Shown: positions 42,111 through 53,134, counted from the first letter of the stretch. The stretch: DNA of 64,000 nucleotides from Variovorax sp. PMC12 (GCF_003019815.1 NZ_CP027773.1:372001-436000); one strand, 5' to 3'. Notes: generated by a model from the letters alone, not told the origin. Program-made: numbers and translations.

Positions 42111-43501
42111 CGTGCCAATGCGGCGAGGCCGCTCATGTCGGCCAGCAGCCGGTTGGAGGAGGGCGGCGCGAGCCGGCCGGCGGTATCGGTGATCTGCATG
42201 CGCTGCAGCCAGGCCTCGAACTCGGGTGCGCGCTTCAGGCCCAGCGTCTGGCGCATGAACAGCGCGTCGTGGAAAGAGGTGCTCTGGTAGTTGAGCATCA
42301 CGTCGTCCGCACCCGGGATGCCCATGATGAAGTTGATGCCCGCCGTGCCCAGCAGCACGAGCAGCGTGTCCATGTCGTCCTGGTCGGCCTCGGCGTGGTT
42401 GGTGTAGCAGATGTCGCAGCCGATGGGCAGGCCCAGCAGCTTGCCGCTGAAATGGTCCTCGAGGCCGGCGCGGATGATCTGCTTGCCGTCGTACAGGTAC
42501 TCCGGCCCGATGAAGCCGACGACGGTGTTGATGAGCAGCGGCTTGTAGCGCCGCGCCAGCGCATAGGCGCGCACCTCGCAGGTCTGCTGGTCGACGCCGA
42601 AGTTGGCGTTGGCCGACAGCGCGCTGCCCTGGCCGGTCTCGAAGTACATGACGTTGTCGCCCACGGTGCCGCGCTGGAGCGACAGCGCCGCCGCATGCGC
42701 CTCGTCGAGCAGTTCGGGCGTCACGCCGAAGGAGAGGTTGGCCTTCTCGGTGCCGGCGATCGACTGGAACACCAGGTCGACCGGCGCGCCGGCCTCCGCG
42801 AGCTTGAGGGTGTTGGTCACATGGGTGAGCACGCAGCTCTGCGTGGGGATCTCGAAGCGCTGGATCACCTCGTCGAGCATGCGCAGCAGATCGCCGAGCA
42901 CCGGCATGCTGTCGGATGCGGGGTTGAGCCCGATCACCGCGTCGCCCGCGCCGTAGAGCAGGCCGTCGAGCGTGGAGGCCGCCACGCCGCGCAGGTCGTC
43001 GGTCGGGTGGTTGGGTTGCAGGCGCACCGCCAGGTGGCCGGGCAGGCCGATGGTGTCGCGAAAGCGCGTGACCACGCAGCACTTCCTGGCGACCGACACC
43101 AGGTCCTGGTTGCGCATGAGCTTGGACACGGCCGCCACCATTTCGGGCGTGAGGCCCGGCGCCAGTGCGGTGAGCGTGCCGGTATTGGCCGCGTCGGACA
43201 GCAGCCAGTTGCGGAAGTCGCCCACGGTGAGGTGCGACACCGGCGCGAAGGCGCCCGCGTCATGGCCGTCGATGATGAGGCGCGTGATGTTGTCGCTCTC
43301 GTACGGAATCAGCGCTTCGTTCAGGAACTGCTTCAGCGGCGTGTCGGCCAGCACGTGGCGCGCGGCCATGCGCTGCTGCGCCGTGGCCGCGCCGATGCCC
43401 GCGAGGTAGTCGCCCGAGCGCGCGGGGCTGGCGAAGGCCATGACCTGTTTCAGGTCGTCGAAGCGGAAGACCTGGCCGGCGATGGTGGTGCTGTAGCGCA
43501 T
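42107..43501 (-). CDS. eutB: Ethanolamine ammonia-lyase large subunit
   Basis: 464 residues, full length. Barrel motifs: GDAVIGLNPASDSMP, YFETGQGSALSANANFGVDQQTCE and LPIGCDICYTNHAEADQDDM. Converts ethanolamine to acetaldehyde and ammonia with adenosylcobalamin. Lies between the permease gene (20 bases upstream) and eutC. No microcompartment shell or EutR genes are visible nearby. Confidence 0.97.
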   Translation of the reverse strand: MRYSTTIAGQVFRFDDLKQVMAFASPARSGDYLAGIGAATAQQRMAARHVLADTPLKQFLNEALIPYESDNITRLIIDGHDAGAFAPVSHLTVGDFRNWLLSDAANTGTLTALAPGLTPEMVAAVSKLMRNQDLVSVARKCCVVTRFRDTIGLPGHLAVRLQPNHPTDDLRGVAASTLDGLLYGAGDAVIGLNPASDSMPVLGDLLRMLDEVIQRFEIPTQSCVLTHVTNTLKLAEAGAPVDLVFQSIAGTEKANLSFGVTPELLDEAHAAALSLQRGTVGDNVMYFETGQGSALSANANFGVDQQTCEVRAYALARRYKPLLINTVVGFIGPEYLYDGKQIIRAGLEDHFSGKLLGLPIGCDICYTNHAEADQDDMDTLLVLLGTAGINFIMGIPGADDVMLNYQSTSFHDALFMRQTLGLKRAPEFEAWLQRMQITDTAGRLAPPSSNRLLADMSGLAALAR

Positions 43502-43521
43502 GGGTCTTGGGTCGGAGGTCG

Positions 43522-44934
43522 TCAGGCGTTGTTGGTCGAGGAAAGCATTTCGTCGGGCGCCGCCGCATCGCGCTGCGCCGAGGTCAGCAGGAAGTAGCCG
43601 TAGGCCGCGGCCATCAGCACGACGAACAGCAGCGTGAGCATGCCGTTGAACCACACCATCGCGCCCAGGCACACCGCGCCGAGCCCGAGCGCGATGGCCG
43701 GGAACACGGGGTAGAACGGCGCGCGGTAGGTGCGCCGCAGGCCGGGCTCGCTGCGGCGCAGCTTGAACAGCGCGGCCATCGAGATCATGTACATCACGAT
43801 GGCGCCGAGCACCGCCATGGTCACGATGTTGGCGGTGAGCGTCTGCCCGCCGAACTGCACCCACTCGTCGCTGAAGATGGCAATGACGCCGATCACGCCG
43901 CCGGCCAGCAGCGCGCGGTGCGGCGTGTCGAAGCGCGGGCTCAGGCCGGCGAAGTAGCGCGGCAGGTAGCCCGCGCGCGCCAGCGCGAAGATCTGGCGCG
44001 AGTAGCCCATGATGATTCCGTGGAACGAAGCGATCAGCCCGAAGAGCCCGATCCACACCAGCATGTGCAGCCAGCCGCTGTTGTCGCCCACCACCGCCTT
44101 CATGGCCTGCGGCAGCGGGTCGTTGATGTTGGCGAGTTTGCGCCAGTCGCCCACGCCGCCCGCGAAGATCATCACGCCGAAGGCCAGCACCACCAGCGTG
44201 ACGATGCCCGTGGTGTAGGCGACGGGAATGGTGCGGTGCGGGTCGCGCGCTTCCTCGGCCGCCATGGCCGCGCCTTCGATGGCCAGGAAGAACCAGATGG
44301 CGAACGGGATCGACGCGAAGATGCCCGAGATGGCCGCGCCGTTCAGCACGCTGCCGCCGGCCCAGCCGTTGGCGGTGAAGTTGGCCAGCGTCCAGCCCGG
44401 CGAGACGACCCCCATGAACACCAGCAGCTCGACGATGGCCAGCACCGTGACGAACAGCTCGAACGCCGCCGCGATGCCCACGCCGATCCAGTTGAGGCCG
44501 ATGAAGATCACGTACGCGCCCAGCGCGAACCACTTCGGGTTGATGCCGGGGAACTGCACGTTGAGGTAGGCGCCGATGGCCAGCGCGATGGCCGGCGGCG
44601 CGAAGACGAATTCGATCAGCGTCGCGAAGCCCGCGACGAAACCGCCGTGCGGCCCGAAGGCGCGCCGTGCATACGCGAAGGGGCCGCCCGCGTGCGGGAT
44701 GGCGGTCGATAGTTCGGTGAAGCTGAAGATGAAAGTGGTGTACATCGTCGCCACCAGCAGCGTGGCGACGAGAAAGCCGAGCGTGCCGGCCGTGTTCCAG
44801 CCGTAGCTCCAACCAAAGTACTCACCGGAGATGACGAGGCCCACCGCAATGCCCCAGAGCTGCAGGGGACCGAGTACCTTCTTGAGATGGCCGGTGCCGG
44901 CGTGCGCTGCCGGCGCGGCTTCGGTGGAGTTCAT
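43522..44934 (-). CDS. eat: Ethanolamine permease (APC family)
   Basis: 470 residues, twelve hydrophobic segments. Matches the bacterial ethanolamine permease subfamily: LGPLQLWGIAVGLVISGEYFGWSYGW and FSFTELSTAIPHAGGPFAYARRAFGP. Directly upstream of eutBC in one operon, so uptake and degradation of ethanolamine are coupled. ATG 44934 was chosen; upstream in-frame extension to 45036 is not conserved-looking. Confidence 0.94.
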   Translation of the reverse strand: MNSTEAAPAAHAGTGHLKKVLGPLQLWGIAVGLVISGEYFGWSYGWNTAGTLGFLVATLLVATMYTTFIFSFTELSTAIPHAGGPFAYARRAFGPHGGFVAGFATLIEFVFAPPAIALAIGAYLNVQFPGINPKWFALGAYVIFIGLNWIGVGIAAAFELFVTVLAIVELLVFMGVVSPGWTLANFTANGWAGGSVLNGAAISGIFASIPFAIWFFLAIEGAAMAAEEARDPHRTIPVAYTTGIVTLVVLAFGVMIFAGGVGDWRKLANINDPLPQAMKAVVGDNSGWLHMLVWIGLFGLIASFHGIIMGYSRQIFALARAGYLPRYFAGLSPRFDTPHRALLAGGVIGVIAIFSDEWVQFGGQTLTANIVTMAVLGAIVMYMISMAALFKLRRSEPGLRRTYRAPFYPVFPAIALGLGAVCLGAMVWFNGMLTLLFVVLMAAAYGYFLLTSAQRDAAAPDEMLSSTNNA

Positions 44935-45067
44935 GCGGCGTCCTCTCTTCGTGAATGGTGACAGTGCACATTCTGCAAAGCAAGGGCTGTTCCACCGGAT
45001 ACACCGGCTTGCGGGCGCAGCATGCGCGCTGGCCATAATCGGAGTCTTTCAATCCCCGAGGTGTTTC

Positions 45068-45478
45068 GTGAAGTCTCTTTTCTGTGCCGCTCTCGTGTCC
45101 GTCCTTGCCGTTCCCGCCGCGTTCGCGCAGTCCGCGCCCGTGACCACGCCCAGCGGGCTGATCTACCAGTCGCTCAAGGAAGGCACCGGCGCTTCGCCCG
45201 CGGCCACCGACGTGGTCAAGGTGCACTACCGCGGCACCTTCCCCGACACCGGCAAGGAATTCGACAGCTCCTACAAGCGCGGCGAACCTACCGAGTTCCC
45301 GCTCAACGGCGTGATCCCCTGCTGGACCGAAGGCGTGCAGAAGATGAAGCCCGGCGGCAAGGCCAAGCTGACCTGCCCGCCGTCCATCGCCTACGGCGCG
45401 CGCGGCGCCGGCGGCGTGATCCCGCCGAACGCCACGCTCAACTTCGAAGTCGAGCTGGTGTCGGTCAGCAAGCGCTGA
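45068..45478 (+). CDS. FKBP-type peptidyl-prolyl isomerase, exported
   Basis: 136 residues with a signal peptide (about 1-20, ALVSVLAVPAAFAQ). FKBP core: VKVHYRGTFPDTGKEFDSSYKRGEPTEFPLNGVIPCWTEGVQKMKPGGKAKLTCPPSIAYGARGAGGVIPPNATLNFEVEL. Periplasmic folding catalyst. Start is GTG 45068; no ATG fits the signal peptide, and the open frame upstream runs over the divergent permease gene. Confidence 0.93.
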   Translation: MKSLFCAALVSVLAVPAAFAQSAPVTTPSGLIYQSLKEGTGASPAATDVVKVHYRGTFPDTGKEFDSSYKRGEPTEFPLNGVIPCWTEGVQKMKPGGKAKLTCPPSIAYGARGAGGVIPPNATLNFEVELVSVSKR

Positions 45479-45503
45479 TGCGCTCGCGCCGGGCGCGGGT
45501 CGC

Positions 45504-46256
45504 TCAGATCTGCGCCATGCCGCCGTCGACGAACAGCTCGACGCCGTTCACGAAGCTGGCGTCGTCCGAGGCCAGGAACACCACGGCCTTGGCGATCTCG
45601 TCGGGCGTGCCGACGCGGCCCAGCGGAATGCCCTGGGCCTGCGACTCGACGAAGGCCTGCACCTGTTCCTTGTCGAGCCCCAGCAGGTCGTAGGCCGGCG
45701 TCGGCACCACGCCCGGGCTCACCGCATTCACGCGGATGCCCTTGTCCTTCAGGTCCACCGTCCAGCTGCGCGCGAAGCTGCGCACTGCGGCCTTGGTGGC
45801 GCTGTACACGCTGAAGGCCGGGTTGCCCTTGATGCTGGTGATCGACGCGTTGAGCACGATCGACGCGCCCTTGGGCATCAGCGGCAGCGCCTTCTGCACG
45901 GTGAAGAGCAGGCCGCGCACGTTGGTGTTGAAGATGCTGTCGAAGTGTTCCTCCGTGATCTGGCCCAGCGGCAGCAGGCTTCCGCCGCCCGCGTTGGCGA
46001 AAAGCACGTCGAGCCGGCCTTTTTCCTGCTTGATGGCGGCGTAGAGGCGGTCGAGGTCATCGAGCTTCGACACGTCGCCGAGCACGCCGGTCACGTTGCG
46101 GCCGATGGCCTTGACGGCCGCGTCGAGCTCGGCCTTGCGGCGACCGGTGATGAACACATGCGCGCCTTCGGCCACGAAGCGCTGCGCGGTGGCCAGGCCG
46201 ATGCCGCTGGTGCCGCCGGTGACGAGTGCGATCTTGCCTTCGAGCTTGAGAGTCAT
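45504..46256 (-). CDS. Short-chain dehydrogenase/reductase
   Basis: 250 residues, classical SDR: TGGTSGIG (13-20), FANAGGGSLLPLG, catalytic Ser in VLNASITS, and Tyr-x-x-x-Lys in YSATKAAV. The Gly-rich GGG after NAG and the 'DDASFVNGVELFVDGGMAQI' ending are typical of oxidoreductases expressed in response to glucose or xenobiotics. Function not assigned. ATG 46256 avoids a non-conserved extension. Confidence 0.9.
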   Translation of the reverse strand: MTLKLEGKIALVTGGTSGIGLATAQRFVAEGAHVFITGRRKAELDAAVKAIGRNVTGVLGDVSKLDDLDRLYAAIKQEKGRLDVLFANAGGGSLLPLGQITEEHFDSIFNTNVRGLLFTVQKALPLMPKGASIVLNASITSIKGNPAFSVYSATKAAVRSFARSWTVDLKDKGIRVNAVSPGVVPTPAYDLLGLDKEQVQAFVESQAQGIPLGRVGTPDEIAKAVVFLASDDASFVNGVELFVDGGMAQI

Positions 46257-46398
46257 GATTTCCTTCTTCCTTGGTTCGTGTTGTGGACGCAGGGAAGTTT
46301 GGGCGCGACACCCTCGCGGACCAAGAGGCCTGGCGGGACTTGTTTGTTTCCTTATCGCCAACAATGCCCCGGCAGGTCAGCGCTGCGCCATGCCGCGC

Positions 46399-47997
46399 CT
46401 AGCCGGGCTGGTACTGGTACAGCCAGGTCTCGGTCAGCGTCTGGTCGCCGACCTTCAGGTACATGCGCATGTCGACGGGCTCGTTGCCTTCGGGCGTGTA
46501 GTCGAACTGCGCGCGCCAGTGGCCCGGCACGCCGTTGGGCACGGCCTCGGCGAACACGTAGCTGAACTTGCCGCGCGGCGCCGTCAGCACCACCTCGGGC
46601 TTCACGCCGAAGGGCACGGTGGCCAGCGGCTGGCCGATGAACTCCACCATGAACTTGCGCACGCCCTGCGGGCGCGGCTGTCCCGGCTGGCCGCCGCGTC
46701 CGATGCGCGTGGCCACGCAGTGCGCGAGCGGCGAGGGAAACGGTTCCTGGTCGGTCCAGTGCAGGCGGTACTGCAGGCTGTAGCTCGCGCCCGCCTTGGC
46801 ATCGGCCTTGGGCACCCAGAAGGCGACGATGTTGTCGTGGATCTCGTCGTCGGTCGGTATCTCGATGAGCTGCACCGAACCCTCGCCCCAGTCGCCCAGT
46901 GGCTCGATCCACAGGCTCGGGCGCTTCTCGTAGTTCACGCCGTCTTGGTAGTGGTCGAACACGCGGTCGCGCTGCAGCAGGCCGAAGCCGCGCGGCCTGG
47001 TGTCGGTGAAGGCCGAGGCGCGCGTCTGCGTCGGGTTGTTGAGCGGGCGCCAGATGCGCTCGCCAGCGCCGTTCCAGATCGCGAGGCCGTCGGAGTCGTG
47101 CACTTCGGGACGCCAGTCGATGGCGGTGGGCTTGTTGGTTTCCGAGTACCAGTACATCGAGGTGAGCGGCACCAGGCCCAGGCGGGCCACGTCGCGGCGC
47201 ATGAAGAGGCGCGCGTCGATGTCCATGATGACGGCCTTGGTGCGCTGCATGACGAACTTGAACACGCCGGTGACGCTCGGCCCCTCGAGCAGCGCGTACA
47301 CCGTCATCGATGTGGTGTTGCCGGCGGCCGGCGTCTCGAAATAGAAGCGCGTGAAGTTCGGAAACTCCTCGGGCTTGTCGGGCACCGCCACGTCCAGCGC
47401 GATGCCGCGTGCCGACAGGCCGTACTGGTACAGCTCGCCGATCGCGCGGAAGTACGAAGCGCCGAGGAAGGCGACCCAGTCGTTCTTCTGCCAGTCGAGC
47501 TTGCTCTGGTCGCCCAGGCGGCTTTCCTGCAGCCGGAAGCCCGCGAAGCCCGCGCCGGGCGGCAGCTGGTGCGCGGGGCTGTCGGCCGGCATCGAGAAGT
47601 AGTCGGGGCTGTAGAGCACTTCGCGCGCAAAGGCGTCGCCCCCGGCGTTTTCGAGCACGTGCATGCGCACCGGCGCCTGGAAGAAGCGGCCCAGGTGGAA
47701 GAAGGTGACCGGAAACGCCCCGGGGCCGTCGCGGAACAGGGCGTTGGCGGGGTCGAACTTGATCTTGCCGTGCGCGTCGTAGTCGATGCGGTCGAGCACT
47801 TCGGGGGCCAGCGGCGCGGCGGCCACGTAGGGCTGGCCGGCGAGCGCCTTGGCCTGCGCGACCAGGGCGTCGAACGAGAAGGGGGAGGGCTGGCTCAGTT
47901 GCAGGCCGTTGGCGGCAAGTGCCTCGGTGGGGAGGCCCAGGGCGGCGAGTGCGGCGGCGGCGCCACCGGCGGCAAGGAAGGATCGGCGATCAAGCAT
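46399..47997 (-). CDS. opgD: Glucan biosynthesis protein D (osmoregulated periplasmic glucans), Tat-exported
   Basis: 532 residues. Tat-type signal MLDRRSFLAAGGAAAALAALG, then the MdoG domain (SPFSFDALVAQAKALAGQPY...YDAHGKIKFDPANALF...FPVTFFHLGRFF). OpgD/OpgG proteins modify or branch the beta-glucan backbone in the periplasm. The RR motif and length favour OpgD over OpgG. No opgH is visible next to it. Confidence 0.93.
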   Translation of the reverse strand: MLDRRSFLAAGGAAAALAALGLPTEALAANGLQLSQPSPFSFDALVAQAKALAGQPYVAAAPLAPEVLDRIDYDAHGKIKFDPANALFRDGPGAFPVTFFHLGRFFQAPVRMHVLENAGGDAFAREVLYSPDYFSMPADSPAHQLPPGAGFAGFRLQESRLGDQSKLDWQKNDWVAFLGASYFRAIGELYQYGLSARGIALDVAVPDKPEEFPNFTRFYFETPAAGNTTSMTVYALLEGPSVTGVFKFVMQRTKAVIMDIDARLFMRRDVARLGLVPLTSMYWYSETNKPTAIDWRPEVHDSDGLAIWNGAGERIWRPLNNPTQTRASAFTDTRPRGFGLLQRDRVFDHYQDGVNYEKRPSLWIEPLGDWGEGSVQLIEIPTDDEIHDNIVAFWVPKADAKAGASYSLQYRLHWTDQEPFPSPLAHCVATRIGRGGQPGQPRPQGVRKFMVEFIGQPLATVPFGVKPEVVLTAPRGKFSYVFAEAVPNGVPGHWRAQFDYTPEGNEPVDMRMYLKVGDQTLTETWLYQYQPG

Positions 47998-48173
47998 GTG
48001 GTTCTTGAGGGTTGCGAATCTCTGGGGGAAAAGAAAGGAAAGCGGCGGAAATGAATCGGCCATTTTCCGCGACCGGGAACAACCCCGAGCTTGACCCGGC
48101 ACACGGCCGCCCCGCGTCAGCCATTCCGCGCAAACCGGGCCGGACAAGGCCGGGAATCCGGAAAATTGTGCTT

Positions 48174-49034
48174 TTATGTATCCGCGCCCCCTGTCTTGTC
48201 GGCGGGATCGGTGGCCTTCAGCGCATACACCGCATACAGGGGCACGCCGAGCAGCAGCATCACCATCGGCGCGAACAGCATGTAGGGCAGGCCGATGCCT
48301 TCCATCACCCGGTAGGTCGCGTCCAGCGCCAGCCGGGGGTGCGACTGCGTCAGCTCGGCCTCGCGGCGGATGCCCCAGTGAAACTCGGCGCCGGTGGTGC
48401 GCACCGACGGATGCTGCCTCGCGCGGCCCACGGCCAGCCAGCACATGGCATCGAAGGCCAGCACCGAGCCCGCGGGCGCGCGCTCGCCGAATGTCGCGAA
48501 CACCGCCTGCACCTGCTCGGGCTGCAAATACATCAGCACGCCTTCGGTGAACAGGAACACCGGCCGCGCGTTGCGCTTGCGCGGCAGGCCCAGTTGCTCC
48601 CACCAGTCGGGCGCGGTCAGGTCGAGCGTGCGCAGGTCATGGCGCTGGTTGGTTTCGGGGATCAGTTCGCGGCGCAGTTCGAGCACTTCGGGCAGGTCGG
48701 CGTCGGTCATGTGCGACTTGTCGTCGTCCAGCCACTGGAAGTAGTGGCTCAGGCCGCAGCCCATGTTGACCACGCGGGCGCCGGGGTGCGCCTTCAGGAA
48801 GTCCTGCGCGAGGCTGCGGAAGCGGCGCGTGCGCGAGAGGATGCCGTAGATGGTGGCGCGGTCTTCGGGCAGCGCGCTGCCGTCGTCGCGGATCCGCTCG
48901 AGGATGCCGGCGGCATAGGCGTCGCGCACGGCCACCCGCGGAAACATCGCATCGCCCGAGGCTCGCGCGGCCAGGGGAATCCGCAGGGTGGAAGGCACGG
49001 CCGACAGGCGTCTGGCGGGTTTGCTGTGTGTCAT
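48174..49034 (-). CDS. Class I SAM methyltransferase, leucine-carboxyl-methyltransferase (PPM1) family
   Basis: 286 residues. Motifs: RTRRFRSLAQDFLKAHPGARVVNMGCGLSHYFQWLDDD (SAM motif I), ADLPEVLELRRELIPETN and PVFLFTEGVLMYLQPEQVQAVF. In bacteria this family methylates carboxylates or polyketide hydroxyls; the substrate here is unknown. A hydrophobic C-terminal segment (YMLFAPMVMLLLGVPLYAVYAL) is unusual and may anchor it to a membrane. ATG 49034 chosen over an upstream in-frame codon. Confidence 0.85.
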   Translation of the reverse strand: MTHSKPARRLSAVPSTLRIPLAARASGDAMFPRVAVRDAYAAGILERIRDDGSALPEDRATIYGILSRTRRFRSLAQDFLKAHPGARVVNMGCGLSHYFQWLDDDKSHMTDADLPEVLELRRELIPETNQRHDLRTLDLTAPDWWEQLGLPRKRNARPVFLFTEGVLMYLQPEQVQAVFATFGERAPAGSVLAFDAMCWLAVGRARQHPSVRTTGAEFHWGIRREAELTQSHPRLALDATYRVMEGIGLPYMLFAPMVMLLLGVPLYAVYALKATDPADKTGGADT

Positions 49035-49101
49035 GAATGCCCAGGAAAGACCGGACCCCAGTCTGGCCGCTCCGGCATCGATGGGCAAGTCAGTCTTTTG
49101 T

Positions 49102-50973
49102 TCAGGCGGACGGCTTGCCGCGCTGCCGCGCAAGATGGCGGTAGACCGTGCTGCGATGCACGCCGAGGCGCCGCGCCGCCCTGGACACGTCGTGGTCGCA
49201 GGCCCTGAGCGCTTCGTCGATGGCGTGGCGGGTGATGTCCAGCAGCGGGCCGGCCTGCGGTGCCGGGGCGGCTTCGGTGGCTGCATCCGGCGGCGGCGCG
49301 GCGGGCGTGCCGAACAGGTGGGCGGGCAGGGCGGCGGCCGTCACCGAATCGCCCGGGTCGGCCAGCGCGACCACCGCGCGCAGCGTGCTGCGCAGCTCGC
49401 GCACGTTGCCCGGCCAGCGGTAGGCGGCCAGCGCTTCGAGCGCATCGCTCTCCAGCCGCAGGTGCTTGTCGGCGCCGCCCGATTCGAGGAACAGCCGCGC
49501 GATCAGCGCGTGCCGGTCGGCGCGCCGGCTCAGCGGCGGCAACGCGACGGTGAAACCGGCCACGCGGTACATCAGGTCGGCCCGGAAGCGGCCGGCCTGC
49601 ACCAGCGCCGGCAGGTCGCCGTGGGTGGCGCAGACCAGGTCGAAGTCCACCGACACGCCCTGGCCGCCACCCAGCGGCGTGACCACGCGTTCTTCCAGCA
49701 CCCGCAGCAGCCGGGTCTGCAGCGCGAGCGGAATCTCCGCGATCTCGTCGAGGAACAGCACGCCGCCGTTCGCCTCGCGGATGCGGCCCGCCATGCCCTT
49801 GCGCCGGGCGCCGGTGAAGGCGCCTTCGTCGTAGCCGAACAGCTCCGACTCGATCAGCGTCTCGGGCAGCGAGGCGCAGTCGACCGCCACGAACGGGCCG
49901 CCCGCGCGGCGGCTCGCGGCGTGCAGGCGCCGCGAGAACACTTCCTTGCCGCTGCCGGTCTCGCCATTGACCAGCACCGACACGCCTTCGTTGAGCACGC
50001 GCACGGCCTTGTCGAGCAGCGGCAGCACGTCGTCAGCCGCCTGGGGCGCGTCGGCGCGCCGTGCCGCCGGCCGCGCGCCGCCCTGCGTGCTGGAGCGCTC
50101 CATCACGGTGGCGATCTGCCGCCCGCCGGGCAGCGTCAGCAGGCTGCGCCGGTGCTCCATGCGCGGCCAGTTCGGGCCGAGGAAGTCCCTGGCCTCCAGG
50201 TCGAGCAGGCCGTCCCATGAGCGGCCGAACAGTTCCAGCGCCACGCGGTTGGCCGCAGCGATGCGTCCGCCCTCGATCACGATCAGCCCCTCGCGCGCGG
50301 TGCCGATCAGCGCCGGCCGCGCATGGAAGCGCAGCACATGGCCCTGCGCCTCGGCCAGCAGCATGCGGTGCTCCACCTGCTGCGCGGCCATGCGCACCAG
50401 GCCCAGCGCGTGCGTGTTCACGCGCACCGTCTCGCCCGAGATGTCGAGCGCGCCGGCCAGCTCCCCCCGGCCGGTGAATATGGGGGCGGCCGCGCAGCCC
50501 AGCGCGCCGTTCTGCGCCAGGTAGTGCTCGCCGCCCAGCACCATCAGCGCCTCGCGTTCCGCCAGCGCGGTGCCGATGGCGTTGGTGCCGCGGTTGTGTT
50601 CCGACCATTCCACGCCGGGCTGCAGCGCGATGCGCTCGGCCTTGGGCAGGAAGTCGGGGCTGCCGATCTCCTCCAGAATCAGCCCGGTGGCGTCCGACAG
50701 GATCACCACGCAGCCATTGCCTATCGCATGCTCGGCCAGCCCGTCGAGTTCGGGCTGTGCACAGTCCAGCAGCCGCATCGACTGCTCGCGCCGCTCGCCC
50801 AGCAGGGCCAGCGCCATGGGGGCCGGGTCGATGTGCTGGTGGTCGACCGGACGGCTGCGCTGCCACGAGCGCGAGATGTGCGGCGCGATCCACGGGGCGG
50901 GGTCGCGGCCCTGCACGAAGAACAGGTCCCGGGCCTGTTCGACCCGGACCGATGGCCACTGCGCTTCGCTCAT
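49102..50973 (-). CDS. Sigma-54-dependent activator, AcoR-like
   Basis: 623 residues. GAF-type sensory domain (about 70-200: GCVVILSDATGLILEEIGSPDFL, GVEWSEHNRGTNAIGTAL), AAA+ domain with Walker A GETGSGKE and GAFTGA (sigma-54 contact), and a Fis-type HTH near the C terminus (DVSRAARRLGVHRSTVYRHLA). Activator of an aldehyde, acetoin or alcohol dehydrogenase operon by analogy with AcoR/AcoX-type genes. Divergent from the aldehyde dehydrogenase gene, with inverted-repeat and -24/-12 elements in the 229-base gap. Confidence 0.95.
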   Translation of the reverse strand: MSEAQWPSVRVEQARDLFFVQGRDPAPWIAPHISRSWQRSRPVDHQHIDPAPMALALLGERREQSMRLLDCAQPELDGLAEHAIGNGCVVILSDATGLILEEIGSPDFLPKAERIALQPGVEWSEHNRGTNAIGTALAEREALMVLGGEHYLAQNGALGCAAAPIFTGRGELAGALDISGETVRVNTHALGLVRMAAQQVEHRMLLAEAQGHVLRFHARPALIGTAREGLIVIEGGRIAAANRVALELFGRSWDGLLDLEARDFLGPNWPRMEHRRSLLTLPGGRQIATVMERSSTQGGARPAARRADAPQAADDVLPLLDKAVRVLNEGVSVLVNGETGSGKEVFSRRLHAASRRAGGPFVAVDCASLPETLIESELFGYDEGAFTGARRKGMAGRIREANGGVLFLDEIAEIPLALQTRLLRVLEERVVTPLGGGQGVSVDFDLVCATHGDLPALVQAGRFRADLMYRVAGFTVALPPLSRRADRHALIARLFLESGGADKHLRLESDALEALAAYRWPGNVRELRSTLRAVVALADPGDSVTAAALPAHLFGTPAAPPPDAATEAAPAPQAGPLLDITRHAIDEALRACDHDVSRAARRLGVHRSTVYRHLARQRGKPSA

Positions 50974-51015
50974 GCGTGTCTCCGGTTGTCTGCCGTTCGC
51001 GGTCTGTTCGCCTTG

Positions 51016-51055
51016 TGCGACATCCTAGTCGCTGTGTTCGCAGGAACATGTCGCA
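51016..51055. promoter_or_regulatory. Inverted repeat, candidate upstream activator site
   Basis: TGCGACAT (51016-51023) and its exact complement ATGTCGCA (51048-51055), an 8-base perfect inverted repeat with a 24-base spacer that contains the smaller palindrome GTTCGCAGGAAC. It lies about 75 bases upstream of the -24/-12 promoter, as expected for an enhancer bound by the AcoR-like activator. Confidence 0.55.
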
Positions 51056-51127
51056 GATTGCGAATGAAAACCCGCTGCGAAGTGCGGCTGCCAGCGGGGA
51101 GGCACTCAGGGAATGTCCCGATCCGCG

Positions 51128-51145
51128 CGGGTACGTGGCTTGCGG
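51128..51145 (+). promoter_or_regulatory. Candidate sigma-54 (-24/-12) promoter
   Basis: GGGTACG-N4-CTTGC: GG at 51130-51131 and GC at 51142-51143 separated by exactly ten bases, with consensus AC(G) and TTGC present. The TSS would fall near 51155, giving a leader of about 48 bases before the aldehyde dehydrogenase ATG at 51203. Fits the divergent AcoR-like activator. Confidence 0.6.
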
Positions 51146-51202
51146 ATGTCCGTGCGGGTCGCCGCATGTCGCGGCGCCAACAGCAGCAAATGGAGACAAC
51201 TC

Positions 51203-52722
<1,520 letters not shown>

Positions 52723-52723
<1 letters not shown>

Positions 52724-53109
52724 TGGCCGGCGATGTCCTGCGCGTCACCGCGAGCGATGCCGCGCTCGCGTTGATCGACAGGCTCGCCGCCAGGCACGGC
52801 CCGCTGATGTTCCACCAGTCGGGCGGCTGCTGCGACGGCAGCGCGCCGATGTGCTACGCCCAGGGCGAGTTCATCGTCGGCGACTACGACCGCCTGCTGG
52901 GGCACATCGGCGGCATGCCGTTCTACATCAGCGGGCCGCAGTTCGAGTACTGGCAGCACACGCAGCTGATCATCGACGTGGTGCCGGGGCGCGGCGGCAT
53001 GTTCTCGCTGGAGGGGCCGGAGGGCGTGCGCTTCCTGACGCGCTCGCGGCTCTTCACGGACGAGGAGTGGGCCGTGCTAGAGGCCGAGGAGGCGAAGCGG
53101 GTCCGGTAG
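52723..53109 (+). CDS. DUF779 family protein
   Basis: 128 residues. Conserved FHQSGGCCDGSAPMCY and GGMPFYISGPQFEYWQHTQLIIDVVPGRGGMFSLEGPEGVRF are DUF779. The Cys pair and His residues suggest a metal site. Family genes are commonly paired with acetaldehyde-type dehydrogenases; the role is unknown. Start overlaps the dehydrogenase stop by one base (TGATG). Confidence 0.9.
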
Positions 53110-53116
53110 GGCGGCG

Positions 53117-53132
53117 GCGGACTGAAGTCCGC
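53117..53132. terminator. Hairpin between convergent DUF779 and LysR genes
   Basis: GCGGACT-GA-AGTCCGC, 7-base arms around a 2-base loop, in a 25-base gap between convergent genes. No T-run on either side, so termination efficiency is uncertain. Confidence 0.4.
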
Positions 53133-53134
53133 TG

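Noticed and set aside
41355..44934. Part of a bacterial microcompartment locus
   Set aside because: No shell proteins (EutM/N/L/K-type) are encoded on either side.
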